NCBI GenBank assembly: GCA_034440635.1
Contig: JAOTON010002237.1
Span: forward strand, 1 to 64,000
DNA: 64,000 nucleotides
From: Lepas anatifera
Lineage: Eukaryota > Arthropoda > Thecostraca > Lepadidae
Direction: 5' to 3'
Shown: in pieces, positions 45,789-57,933 of the stretch
How the letters are laid out: every line of letters begins with the position of its first letter
Numbering within the stretch: position 1 is the stretch's first letter
Translations under genes and position numbers: made by a program
Notes under the pieces: generated by a model
The model's database searches: none
Seen by the model: the letters and a program-made list of their open reading frames with translations, nothing else
What the model was told of the DNA's origin: nothing

Positions 45789-46530
45789 GGTGGGTGGGAC
45801 AGCTCCGGCCCTGCTCACCCACATTGCCAGTGAGACGTGCTCTGGTAAAAGCTCCGACCCCGCTCACCCACATTGCCAGTGAGACGTGCTCTGGTAAAAA
45901 CTCCGACCCCGCTCACCCACATTGCCAGTGAGACGTGCTCGGTGGGTGGAAAAGCTCCGGCCCCGCTCACCCGCATTGCCAGTGAGACGTGCTCATGGGT
46001 GGGACAACTCCGGCCCCGCTCACCCACATTGCCAGTGAGACGCGCTCGTGGGTGGAAAAGCTCCGGCCCCGCTCACCCACATTGCCAGTGAGACGCGCGT
46101 CGATGGGTGGGAAAGCTCCGGCCCCGCTCACCCACATTGCCAGTGAGAGGCGCGTCGATGGGTGGGACAGCCTCGGCCCCGCTCACCCACATTGCCAGTG
46201 AGAGGCGCGGTCGATGGGTGGGTCAGCGTAGCTGGCTTCCACGCAGCCGACCCGGGTTCAAGGCCCGGCGGCTTCCCTGAACAAGGGGCAAGCTGGCTCG
46301 AGAAACCCTTCCAACAGGGAAGAGTTGGCGACGCCATATGACCCTGGCAGTTGGTGCGTCGATAAGCCCCATAATAATAATAAATATCACCCACATTGCC
46401 AGTGAGAGGCGCGTCGATGGGTGGGACAGCCTCCGGCCCCGCCCACCCACATTGCCAGTGAGAGGCGCGTCGATGGGTGGGACAGCTCCGGCCCCGCTCA
46501 CCCACATTGCCAGTGAGAGGCGCGTCGGTC
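45789..46530 (+). repeat. ~48-57-bp minisatellite interrupted by a SINE
   Basis: About 11 units built on CCCCGCTCACCCACATTGCC, then AGTGAGACGYGCTC or AGTGAGAGGCGCGTCGATGG. Spacing grows from about 49 bp on the left to about 55 bp on the right, an apparent gradient of unit length. The array runs 45789-46215, is broken by a SINE at 46219-46388 and resumes 46388-46530. Confidence 0.88.
46219..46388 (+). mobile_element. tRNA-headed SINE with the shared 3' module
   Basis: Head with box B CGGGTTCAAGGCCCG (46253-46267). The 3' module is GTTGGCGACGCCATATGACC, then CTGGCAGTTGGTGCGTCG and ATAAGCCCC (46324-46370), followed by an (ATA)n tail. It interrupts the ~52-bp minisatellite, so it is younger than that array. 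The array phase is not restored cleanly, so some units were lost or exchanged around the insertion. Confidence 0.8.
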
Positions 46531-48469
46531 AGCTCTGGTTTCGTGTAGCTCCATGTCATGACGCCTGCACCGTGGCGTAGCACTGTGGCCCTGGCCCGCC
46601 AACACGCGTGCCATTCCAGCTGGTGGTGCAATAACGAGCCAATACATATCTGATTAATCACAAACTCGATGTCATGGGTCATCCAGTTTTATGAACAATC
46701 TAGCCGGATGTTTTTTAGGATACGTATAACCAGGAGAGCGTGAGTGTTGTTGATTGTGTAGACGTCAGAGCCAACGTTGACTGGGGCCTGGCGAGGTGTT
46801 CCCATGGACCACAGCCGTGGGTGCAGGCTGCGCTGGCTCGCACTGGCATTGGCTGCGGTGTCGGGTGTTGGCAGGTCCCTGCATAGGCACTGCCCGCCCT
46901 GCCCTGCGTGCCTCTGCATCGTTGCGGCTGCCGACATGATCATCTTTTTCTGTGGTGCCAAACATGAAGTTTGCTGAACCATGGGACTGCAACAAGTCTG
47001 ACTTTCACATCGGATTTTAACAGTCGTGATGATCTGTGGCTATAGGAAAGGTGTTTTTTCCTAAGTTTTGGTTCCATTATTTCACTGTTGTGGCTGTCGG
47101 CTGCATTGATCACGCCACCGGTGTCTGTGCGGCCTCGTCCCCGGTCCAAGACCAGCGGAGCCGGCCTCGCATCGGTCCCGGCGCCGCCCACCACCGCCTC
47201 TGTGTTGCCGTGCCGGTGCCTGGCTGCCGATGTTATCGCACCTGCCGGCCGTCTGTTTGTGCCTTCTGAGATGTCGCAGAGGCAGATACAACCAGCCGCC
47301 AGACACTGCTGAAAGGGTCACAAGGTGGTGACACGTCCCTGACCTGGTGTACCGGCGAGGCGACGGGCCTGGCGGACGGGCTCTCGCCATTAGGGACGCT
47401 GGCTGGTCAGATCATGGTGCTGACTCATCAGGGATAAATGCCGGGTGTCAGCGCTGAGATGGGGCTGAGGATGGCCGCTTTTTCTGGTGGTTATGTGTCG
47501 TTGGCACGCGCAGGGCTCCAGAACAGAGCGGCGCCGTGAAACCGGCTGGACCGGTGGTTACGTTTTCTGTGGTTGGGGCGGCCACCGCGTGACATCAGCG
47601 TTTTGGGAGCCGGGTCAGCTTAACAGGCGCGGCTGGGCTGTACTCTCTGACCGTTTTTTTGATGGTGTGGTGTAAATTATACATGTGGAGGGATGGACCA
47701 GTGGCGCAGGTCCTGAGCCTGCTGCCGCGGAGTAAGGCCCTGACGGAGCGACCTCCCGGAGCTGAGGTGTGGCGGGGGCGGCCGACGCGGCTCGGCTGTT
47801 GTAACAGCCGGCGGCGGCGCTCAGATGTTTTTCTGGTCGGAGGCTCGAGCAGGGTTTGGACAAAGGCCACCTGTTGTGTTATAGGCCGCAGGGACGTGCA
47901 CTCAAAGCCCTGCAAGTGGGGACGATGGGTCTGCTGAAAGTGATAGAGAAGAAAGTACCTCGCACTCATTTTCCAGATGTATCATTCGTATCAACTAAAG
48001 CTCGTATCAACTTGGACATTTTTGCTCGAATTGCTCGCTGCCAGCCAGTTGTCCTCTTCGTTTCTTCTTCGATCATTTCTGATCTTCCGGATCAAAATTC
48101 ATGACTGTGAAGGATTCCTTTGGATATTGATCCATGCCGGTTTGTATTGGTCGATCTTAGTCAATCCTTCGACATTCGACTGAAACTAGCTGTTGCCTGT
48201 TGTAGTTGCATCTTGCATAGCGCAGCAGTTGTTGCAGGCGTGAGCGCTGCCGCCAGCGTCTCCGGTAACCCCCACGATCCTGTACCGGCTGTCGGCGGCG
48301 GCGTCTCACCCGCAGCACCGCCCAGCCACCGCCGCCGGTGGCGCCCTGTTTAGATTGGCTCCGGCTGCCTGTTTATGACCTGGCGCTCCCCCTCCCCTCC
48401 CCCCGGTCTCGGGGGCGGCCAGGGCTGGGAGCACCTGGCTGCCTCTGCACTGCGACCCGAGCCACCCAC
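46531..48469. other. GC-rich gene-free stretch
   Basis: Overlapping open frames on both strands, none with a known motif. No tandem array or transposon end is clear. Confidence 0.4.
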
Positions 48470-48835
48470 CGCGGTGTCGACAGCGCGCTGCTCCCGTCGG
48501 GTCGGGGCTGAGCTGCTGAGCTCGTGTCACTGCAGAGCCGCTGTCGCTGCTGAGCTGTTTTGACGGCTGAGCTCGTGTCACTGCTGAGCCGCCGTCACTG
48601 CTGAACTGGTGTCACGGCTGAGCTCGCTGTCACTGCTGAGCCGCCGTCGCTGCTGAGCTGTTGTGACGGCTGAGCTCGTGTCACTGCTGAGCCGCCGTCA
48701 CTTAGCTGTTGTTGCTGAACTGGTGTGACGGCTGAGCTCGTGTCACTGCTGAGCCGCTGTCGCTGCTGAGCTGTTGTCGCTGCTGAACTGGTGTGACGGC
48801 TGAGCTCGTGTCACTGCTGAGCCGCTGTCGCTGAC
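48470..48835 (+). repeat. Minisatellite of GGCTGAGCTCGTGTCACTGC units
   Basis: The phrase GGCTGAGCTCGTGTCACTG starts near 48565, 48616, 48668, 48730 and 48798 (spacing 51, 52, 62 and 68 bp), with internal sub-repeats of GCTGAGC(C/T)G and GTCGCTGCTGAGCTG. It is a compound array in which a 15-20-bp subunit is multiplied unevenly. Confidence 0.85.
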
Positions 48836-51059
48836 TTCTTCGAGCCGTCGACATAGTCAGCAGCGGCAACGGTAGTGCCTCAGCCGCGCCAAGAAACCGG
48901 GTTTTGGTAACGTGGCTTTAGATGGTCCATCATCATTTCACACTGGACAATTCGTCGATAGATTTTGCAGCTCCGCTTTCTCTCCATTCATTATTGCAGC
49001 CAAATGGATGCGACATCCGTGATGGGCGTTTAATCACAGAAGTATTCGCCAAGTGCTTCTGACTCATCGCTGATGAATCCGGATCGGGAACAATTGAATA
49101 ACGTTCGAGATGACTTCACGAATTCCGTCTTGGAAAATGCGGCAGAATAACAGGTGGATCTGTAATATTCGATCGGAGGATTTTGACCTGGGTTGGCGGT
49201 GCCATGTCTTAACGACTCGATCTATCACGGAAACGAGGGGGTACCGTATTGCGTCTAAAGGGGGAAAACAAAATATTGGGATGAGAATGCAAAATAACAT
49301 TTCTTGGGAGTGTCTGGCGCCTAGTGCTCTTTAGAGGGATCTGCCCAATTTACCTGCTGGATCCGCTTAGGGCAGAATTTCGTTCCCCTGAGGCTTCCAC
49401 CAGTGAGATGAGTTCTGAGACGTTTGTGTGATCACACCTTGACCTTCCTGACGCCTCTCTGGTGCCAGCGGTGTCTGTCGCGGTGTCAATCAACATCGAC
49501 ACCGGGCGGCAGACGGCGGGCGGCGGGCGGTCGGCCAGCAGCGTCCAGGGCCTGACGTCCCCAGCTCCGCCCAGTGCCGGCTATTCCCGGCAGCGGCGCC
49601 GCAAAAAAACGCACCGCCTAAAAAATGGAACGCTTGATGGGGTGCCAGAGGTGATGTCATTTGGTGGAGATGCGCGCGGGCTTGGCGTGGCGGTGGCTAT
49701 ATATTCATGTCGCAGCTTCACTTTGTCTTGATTGATGATGTGATGAAATACCCAACTTTTTTATATTTCGAAATGTTTTTTGCTTTCGCCAGTGTCTGCT
49801 AAATTTGGCCCTTGAGGCTGAGCATCCATTTGTGAATATACAAGGGGAATCCTAATGAACTTGCATTCACTTGTAGGATTTTATGAACGATTTCCATCTC
49901 TTTCCCCACACCATTAGTGCACATTCGGCCTTAGGAACATGGCAGCGATAAGGTATGATCCCTGCAGCCGCTGCCAGTGAGTTGTCCTGCGCGGGATCAG
50001 TCAGCTCTGCCCGGGCCTCGCGCTGCGGCTGGTTCGACGGCGCCCTCTCGGCGGCGCCGGAACCGTCGCCCGTCGGTTCCGATGAGGGTCGGCGCCGGCG
50101 CGCGTGGCTATTTCTGGCGGCGGTCCGCGCGTCGGTACCGGACTTCTTCTCTGGGGGTGGGGGGCGTCCGCCGCAGTACCGGTCATATGACGGCAGGCTG
50201 AATACGGCAGGAATTTGTGGTGTTTCCGTGGATTTCGCTGCCAGATAAGAATCTAACCGAGTAATCAGCTGCGTCGGCAATCCACACATCGTGATGATGG
50301 CTAACTTTTAGTGGCTACGAGCCTGTGTCAAAAAAGGACCCTGACGGCTGCCGACCGTTGGCTGTATTTTTGACGCCACAATGCCCTCTTGACCACCGCC
50401 CCCGCCGGCCGTGTGATCAGCCGCGAAGACCCGGAGGTGGGCACGGAAGCGTGGTTCCGGTTTCCAAACCGGCTCACCACACGTCACCCACTTCCCGCGT
50501 CGCTCTTCGCTGCACCGCCGCGCGGCTGCGTGTGTCTGAGGCTGTGACGTCACTGTGGGGATGCTGGAATCCAGGATGTCGCGCCCCGACGCCAGACAAA
50601 GGTGGCTGCGGGTCACTTGCGAAATAAGCGCCGAGTTTGTGTATTGACACGACTGGCTTTCTAGCCATTCTTTGTGGTGGATATGAGCTCCACCCTGCCT
50701 GGCACCGCTGTTTTGCGGTGGCTGCTTGTTTACCCTTTGCTTTTCTCAGTACTGCCGGTGTCAACACCCGTGTGTGACGCGTCCACCCCCAGTGCCGAGC
50801 ACGCTGTGACCCCGTGACGTCACACGTCTCCCCTGCGGCGGTCGTGACGCAACAGCCGAGATGGCCGGTGAAAGTGGCGTCCGGCCGAACGCAGGACGTG
50901 ACCCGGCCTGGTGACGCGGGCCCCTCTCGGACCAGTGGGCACTTGGCAGAACAACTGCCAACCCAGGACCTTGCTCAGATGCCTGTAACGTGTTGGCTTC
51001 CGGGGTAACGTTGCCGGGGCTGCTTCCGTCATGTTTGTCCGAGTAGTCTTGTCTGTGAT
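48836..51059. other. Gene-free stretch, partly CpG-rich
   Basis: 49345-49370 contains a GGATCCGC transposon-like terminus. 49.95-50.25 kb is CpG-rich with open frames on both strands. TGACGTCA sites occur at 50545 and 50815. No gene is supported. Confidence 0.4.
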
Positions 51060-51235
51060 TCATTGTGGCGTTTTGCTTACTTTTGAGTCCACGCCGCTGA
51101 CTTGGGTTCATTTCCCGGGCGGGAATGCTGAATAAGAACCTCCTGATCTGCAATATACCCTTTCAGTTGGGTGACAGTTGGCAACGCCACATAACCTCAG
51201 CAGTTGGTGCGTCGTAAAGCCCCAAAGCTTCTTTT
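51060..51235 (+). mobile_element. SINE copy with the shared 3' module
   Basis: The head is diverged but keeps a box-B-like GGGTTCATTTCCCGG (51106-51120). The 3' module is well preserved: GACAGTTGGCAACGCCACAT, AACCTCAGCAGTTGGTGCG and TCGTAAAGCCCC (51173-51222). Confidence 0.7.
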
Positions 51236-51650
51236 CTCTTCTTGCCTGCTTCCGAGATGGAAAGGTCCAGGGCCCAACCCAAAACACATGACGCCTGGCA
51301 CCCACATGCAGATAGCTGTTTTAAATACTTCCTGATAACTGGCATGATTCTTCTGTTGTGAAAAGTGTACAGGAAGAACTATAGTCTCTGTGCCGATCTC
51401 TTTGTTCCAAATCAGCTGCATTGCCGGGCGTCTTTGTTATAGCTTTCCTGGCGTCTCCTCCTGCCGTGAAGCTGCCGTGTAATGGCACAGTCCACCAGGG
51501 CTACCTCCCTGCGTCTCACAGCATCACAAAGCGGCGGGTCACGAAGCTGCCCGGGTCGCACCTGACCCTGGGCCGCGAAGCCAGGGCAGAGGCCGCTGCC
51601 TTCGGACCGGTGTTTTTCTCTCGCGCACGCGTGACCCTGATCAGAGGTGC

Positions 51651-52315
51651 TGCTCTCATCTCCTCACACTCTCTCCTCTTCCCACACTCTCTCATTTTCT
51701 TAGACTCTATCTTCTCCCTACAGTATCCTCACACTCTCCTCTCCTCAGACTGAGAACTCTTTTTCTCCCCACACTCTCTCCTCTCCTCAGTCTCTCTTCT
51801 CACACCCTCTAATCTCCTCAGATTCTTCTTTTATCTCCTCATACTCTCCTCTCCTCTCCTTAGACTCTCTTCTCACACCCTCTCCTCTCCTCAGACTCTA
51901 CTCACACTCTCCTCTCCTCTCCTCAGACTCTACTCACACTCTCTTCTCTCCTCTCCTCAGACTCGTTCTCCCTTTCCTCAGACTCCTTTCCCAGACTCTT
52001 CTCTCCTCATACTCTTTTCCCTCAGACTCTCTTCTCACACTCTCTCCTCTCCTCGGACTCTCTTCTCACGCTTTCTTATCTCCTCACACTCTCCTCTCCC
52101 CAGATTATCTTCTCCCACTCTCGCCTCTTCTCGTACGCTAATGTCCTCAGACTCTCCCCTCCTTACCCTTTCTTCTCATACTCTCTTCTCACAACTCATC
52201 TCAGACTCTCTCCTCTTCTAACACTTCTCACACTCTCCTCTCCTTTCCTCCAACTCTCTTCTCTCCTCAGACTCTCCTGCCCTCTCACTCTATCATCTCC
52301 TCAGACTCGCACCCT
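51651..52315 (+). repeat. ~660-bp almost pure pyrimidine tract
   Basis: A degenerate array of CTCCTCAGACTCT, CTCACACTCTCTC and CTCTCCTCTC phrases; nearly every base is C or T apart from ACA/AGA interruptions. Long homopyrimidine tracts can adopt triplex (H-DNA) structure; that is established chemistry, but its relevance here is inference. Confidence 0.85.
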
Positions 52316-54120
52316 CTTTGTTTTGTTTATCCCCCCAAACTCTCTTGCCTCAGTCTCGCTCTGCCTGTTTCTCGCTGTCCCAATATCTTGCGAGCACGAC
52401 GCCGCACTCTTTTCGGTGAGAGGCTGGACGTCCCACAGATAATTTGGGCACGACGAGGTGGGATGGGGTTGCAGTAGCATTTGTGGTTGTGTTTCGTCGA
52501 GTTGTCTTTTGCATTTGCGACACAATCGCGAGTCCATGTACTCCGCGCAGTGCCCCTACCTGGCTTGTACTCAGATAACATTCTCCTGCGGTTCCGAAGA
52601 GTAAAGGAGCGCTCACCATTCCAGCCGCTCCCTGGAACGCCCGTGGACGCCCCTACCTGTGATGCAGTGAGTCACGTTCCACGCCACTCAGCTGTAATGA
52701 CCCATTTCGGACCCGAGAGCAACCTGCTGCTTCTTGTGGCGCCGCCATTTCGCGTGGTGATCGGCCCAGATCTTTTGCTTTAGTCACAGCTCCGCTTTTT
52801 CAAGACGCCGACGTAAGAGCTCCGCGGAGGGTGAGGATCAGTATTCCGGCGAGGTGGCCGCTCTGTTTTGTCCGCAGGTGATGTGGACTGGCTTAAGTGG
52901 TGGCGTTTTTGCACCCTTGGCTATACGATACTGTTGTCAGCCGTAAAAAGTGTTTGCTTTTTCACTGGACGCTAGAATGTGGGTATAAAGCTGTCGTGAT
53001 TCTATTAGCCGTTACAATCATATTTTTTTGGAGTCACATCGACGCACCAACTGCGAAGTGTATATGACTACACTTTTCCCCTATTGGAGGGGATTCTGGG
53101 GATTAACCTATTGAGGCTCCCGGCTACCCTTTGGGGGCAATATGCTAGATCTCGTAATCTAACGGCCGATTTTGAAAATTTAAATTGAGATTTGTGCTAA
53201 ACTTTATTTTGAAAAGAAATTTAATTTTTATTTTTAGGAGAAGGTGTGAAATATAATTTGTGTATTTTTAGATTTTCATAACCCTTGTTCGTTGTACGAT
53301 TTTCAAACTAGTTCATTTCAATAATTGACCCAATTTTTATACTATTAAATTAAATTATGGCGTTCGGACCGGACTTGAAATATATGAACCTAAATTTTTG
53401 TTAGCGGATTAAGCGTATATACTGCTTGGCATCTTTGACATAAATAAATGGAAAAAGTGAAAACTCATGGGCGGATGGTAGGTAAAAGTGGGGTAAATAC
53501 ATACCAATATGGAATGGTTGATAGTATTTGCCTCTAGTTGAAATTTAATTTCTGATAATTTACCTCCTGGCAGCTCTGGAAGGGTAATAGGCGGATCAGG
53601 ACTCGTGTGGGGGTGGGGTGATTAAAATTTCAATATAAACGATATTAGTCGGGTGGTTACTGGCTGAATATACATTTTGAAAATGTTGTGACTGGACACG
53701 CCTCGGGTATTTAGAATTGGGTTTAACTATTTTGAATTTTCATATACTAATTGTGTTGCCCTGCACGGCTGTAAGCAGTCTTCTCACTTACTAACGTTTA
53801 GTCCTTCTTGATAACATTCCCCATTTTGAACTGCTGTAACCGCCCTGATGAATAAAATAGTGACAATTGTGATGACTATCATCTCACATAAAAATGATAT
53901 AATAAAACTATAACTGGTTCGGATCGCGAGACGGTCTTTACAAAACCCATCGCATACGATAATACTTGATTTGTGGATGAACCTCCCCAAAACCCAGCCT
54001 AGCTCCGCCCTGGTAAATATATATCTTATTTAAATGCTGTACTGTTTTGGAAGTCGGTTTAGTTCTTGCCTTTCGGAATATTCTCGAAAACCTGAAGGGG
54101 GCTCCCCAAATAGGGTTAAA
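52316..54120. other. Gene-free stretch
   Basis: 52.3-52.8 kb is GC-rich with overlapping frames on both strands; 52.9-54.0 kb is AT-rich. No repeat ends or gene recognised. Confidence 0.4.
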
Positions 54121-54207
54121 CTGCCTCTGCGTGGGGTAATCCTCCGGGCCTTGGACCCGGGTCAGCCACACAGAAAACGGACACGCCAACCACTACACCA
54201 CCGCACA
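54121..54207 (-). mobile_element. tRNA-headed SINE (head only recognised)
   Basis: On the minus strand: GTGCGGTGGTGTAGTGGTTG (box A) then CCCGGGTCCAAGGCCCGG (box B with a pairing arm, 54143-54160), about 75 nt in tRNA-like order. The sequence beyond lacks the shared 3' module, so the body belongs to another family or is lost. A tRNA pseudogene is the alternative. Confidence 0.7.
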
Positions 54208-55689
54208 ACACCCTCGTTCTGGCTAGTGCTATGTTCGCGCCGTACCATCCGGCCTCTTTTCTCCCAAATTACAGTGTTGGGCCGTGCGTCGGCTTAAGCC
54301 CGGCAGTGCCAGCGTCCAGACAGGACCTTTTGCGGCGGAGGGCGTGCCGGGAGTGATCCGTCTCAAGGCTCCAGGGAACATTTCCCGCGTGCCGATCCCA
54401 GGCTATACCGCTCTAAGCCCGGCTTAGTGGACGTAATGAGCAGAGCGGGCGTTATGTTTAGATAGCATTAGCCAGGTTCTAATGCCTTGATGTGCCCAGA
54501 CTGTCGCGTCATGGAGCCTCGGTTTTGATACAGTCTTCGGGTTCTCCGAGGCTGTGTTACAGTCGTATTCATCCGTGCTGGTTGAGAAGCGAAAGCTCTC
54601 TGGAATGATTGTATCGTCAGCACAGCAGAGGTAGTGGGGTGGGCTCTGGCGTCGCGTGGACGGCGATTCTCCCCGGTGAATAAGCACCACCGCTCCGTCC
54701 CGTCCCAGGGATGGGGCCATCCGCTTTGGTCGTGGTCTGGATGGAGGACCAGCGTGCCGGACCAAACGCCCATCCCACGCTGTGGCTACCGACCCCTGCC
54801 CCGGATTTACATACCTGTCTCCACCTGCTGCTGACGGGCGGGACCACTCGACTGTCGTCTCTGATTGTGCACAGAGCGGCCTCGCAGATGGCGACGCCCC
54901 CTGTACCATGAGTTATGGCGAGCTGCTTCTTTCACCCACCAGAGGACTCCGCTCAGGAGTCGGGCAGGCTCACTGACCCACTGCCAACGCTCACCTGTCA
55001 TCCTGCGCTGCAGGAAAGGACGAGCTTTTGTTGGAAAACAGCTTCGAAGAGCTTTTGGCAAAAACTGTGTACGTTTTACTTGAAGAGTCTGACGGGTGAA
55101 TTTAAAAACTGTTTTTTGGTTGTTGGACCAGACGGCTTGATTCCGGGGATTCCTTTTCTATTCGTTGGCACAATCATGACATTACTTACGCTGGACCACG
55201 ACTGCCACCAATAGTATATGCTGAATGCAGCCATAGATAATGGTTGGCATTCTTCATGAGGTTCCTTTTCGCGTTACGTGTCCAGGCCTGGCCAGATGCA
55301 CATGTTTTCCAGCTCGTTGCCGCCCTCGCCAGGACCAGCGCGGGTATGGGATGACCTGTGCGTTCTGCCATCTTCGGTCGGCGGTCCGACTGTGTACTTT
55401 GGCCGCCGGTCGGTGTGTGCGTTGTACGCCAGCTGGGGCGATAACGCGATTCCGCCGTATATTAATGTCGGCCGCAAACAACGCCCCTCCCCCTGCCGGC
55501 CGCTAATGTCAGCACCGGGGAGTCGATCGGCAGCGCCCCATCGACTCTGGCCGAAACAAGTGTGAAACGCAACCGCAAACAAGTGTGAAACGCAACCGCC
55601 ACAAAACTTAGCTCGGCAGTGAAAGGAACCCTCCAATATTGAAAATGGGAAACCAGGAAGATGTTCGAGTTCGAGTGAGTATATTTTTT
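54208..55689. other. GC-rich gene-free stretch
   Basis: Multiple overlapping frames on both strands between 54.4 and 55.7 kb, judged compositional. A 22-bp tandem duplication, AAGTGTGAAACGCAACCGC, lies at about 55557-55602. Confidence 0.4.
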
Positions 55690-55937
55690 TTCTAGCCAAC
55701 CTCGGCTCAGAGTCGGTGACTACATTTGGACGGAGTCGACTCAGAATCTAGCTTTGTTTTAGTCATTGAGCTCATCATATAATATATCTAAATCCCTTAT
55801 CATTGGTGACAAGTTTGATGCAGACAAACATACTCCTATTTAGTTTAGAAAATGGCATTTAGAATGTCTTAGATAGAAAACACCTGGAGTCGGTCCACTA
55901 GTCGGTCTCGGAGTCGGTAACCGATTCCGCAGCACTG
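55690..55937 (-). mobile_element. Fragment of a hAT-like element (CAGTGCTGCGGAATCGG end)
   Basis: Read on the minus strand the right end begins CAGTGCTGCGGAATCGG, then CGACTCCGAGACCGAC. GAGTCGG/CCGACTC words recur inside. CAGTG...GGAATCGG ends are a familiar hAT MITE style. The left end is degenerate and no target duplication was found. Confidence 0.45.
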
Positions 55938-57852
55938 ACTAACGGACTGTTCGTTGGACAGCTGGCGACTGCGCGCTGCAGGAGATAAGATGGCACATCT
56001 ACACCGGCTACCGCCGTCGGCTCGGTAGTCAGCCGTCGGGTGATGCTGGGCTGTGACGGTTCCATGGCGTTGACTGCGATGGAGTGTAAAGAGAAACGCG
56101 TGTTCCACTTGAAAACAGGCACCGCTCCCACACTGGGCGGTTCTCCATCCAGTATTTTGCATGAGGTTGCTTGGGGTCGACCGGTGGCATAATCGGCGTT
56201 GAATTTCAGGCGGTGGCTTTACGTGGTTTTGGAGTTCGGAATGCATTGGTATTCAATGCTGCCGCCAAATCTCGTTCTCAGGAAGGTGCTTGACAAGCCA
56301 TGCGACCTGCAATTGAGCCTTCACCTTCCTATAAAGTTTCTCTGATCTTAACGCTGTGTTGGTCAACTCCCGCCGAATTTGAAATGGAAGAGGGGAACAT
56401 GACAAACTATACGCACACGCGTCTGTTTTTTCTTCGTTTCTTTGCCGTGAACTATTTTTTTAACACCACTAACTGCCCGTTGTTGCTGCGGGTTTTGTGG
56501 CACCCATCCAGCAGCAGTTGTGGATGACATCATTGCACGCCACTCGTGGAACTGGACATTGACATGAGGCCGTGGAACCCTGCCGACACCGACAAATTGC
56601 TGATGACACAGGTCTGCTGTAATGGTATACACCATGGCAAAACATCGTTGCAAAAGCCCGTAATTAACCCGAGTCCCTGGCACGTAGCGACTAGTCCTCT
56701 GAAGAGGTCTGCAATATTGGTGATGCTAGCAGTCGCAAACCCCGCACAAGGAATTCAAACGGGTTTGGAGCTCCTGCTGGTGTGGCTGCGCGGTTTTTCG
56801 AAACTCGCTGTTCGTTTGAGCGATGTCATTGAAGGACCGGTTCGTGGTGGTCGTTAATGCACTTTTGGGAATCCATTCGGTAAACTCTTCACGGAGCCAA
56901 GTCGATGTCGAGTTGCTCTGATGTCTTCGCTTCGAGAAGCCTGGCCTGGATAACTCTCAGATGTGTTGTCACCGCTCCGTCTGGTTTTGTGGAGTGTTTG
57001 TGGGTGCAGAGGGCGCCGTCACCCCGTCGCCAGCTGACCGTCACCCTCAGTCTGCTGTACCGGGGTCAGGCCCTGTCACCCCCACCACCCCGCCCCGGTG
57101 ACCCTAGCCCGCCGCCGCCGCCACGCAGCCAGATAGCCTTATATGGGCAGCCGGCCGGCTGGACGCCCTGCAGTCGGTCCGCTCGGGTCCTGGGGGTGTC
57201 AGACGTGATGTAATCAGAGGACCGGCGGCGCCCGCCGCCGTCCTTCCAACCAAATCGACCTGATGCCGCCCGTGTTGATTACTTTGCGTGCTGGGAAGGA
57301 TTGCTGAATAGTTTTCTGGACTAGTTTGATGAGAGCTGATCAGGTGACTGGTGTGTATGGACGGGTTGGGCCTTGGTCGCGTGTTTGGCCCCCTTGGTGT
57401 GCAATGGTGTGTGCTGGCCGTGCAAGAGCGCGCTCATTGTGGCCGGCTCCCATAGTCATGTGCATGGCAATGCACGGCCACAGAACAAGTGCTGTGATAG
57501 GCGGGGTAGGCGTTTTCGCACTCAGAGTCGATGAGCTCGATCTGGGTGCACTGCGGTGGGCGCAAAGGACCCAGCCGACCTGGTTTGGTGCTCCATTTTA
57601 TGATGACTGGAATGAGCTCCTGGGAGATAGGGTTCGCAATCAAAGATGTTGGTTACGTGAAATTCTTATAGTTTGAGTTGGTGTTGTGGGCAATGTTACC
57701 GAACCAGCGTCCAAGTGATATTGCTCTGGAACAGCAGTGCCGGGGTTTCGGATTTTCCTGACCAGACTGCATCCATGTAGGCGTGCTTACAGGCACTCGT
57801 AACAATTTTCTGTCACTCCCGAATTGTGAATATCGATAATATGCATTGTGTG

Positions 57853-57854
<2 letters not shown>
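55938..57854. other. Gene-free stretch
   Basis: Mixed composition with short overlapping frames. 57060-57130 has CCCCCACC/CCGCCGCCG runs. No supported gene. Confidence 0.4.

Positions 57855-57930
<76 letters not shown>
57855..57930. repeat. (TA)38 microsatellite
   Basis: A perfect TA dinucleotide run of 76 bp, self-complementary and prone to cruciform formation and length change. Confidence 0.97.

Positions 57931-57933
<3 letters not shown>

Noticed and set aside
45665..46682. Frames up to 184 codons on both strands
   Set aside because: They follow the ~52-bp minisatellite and the SINE inside it; the peptides repeat the array unit.
49867..50289. 140-codon minus-strand frame with 97- and 74-codon plus-strand frames
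   Set aside because: Mutually overlapping frames in CpG-rich DNA with no recognisable domain.
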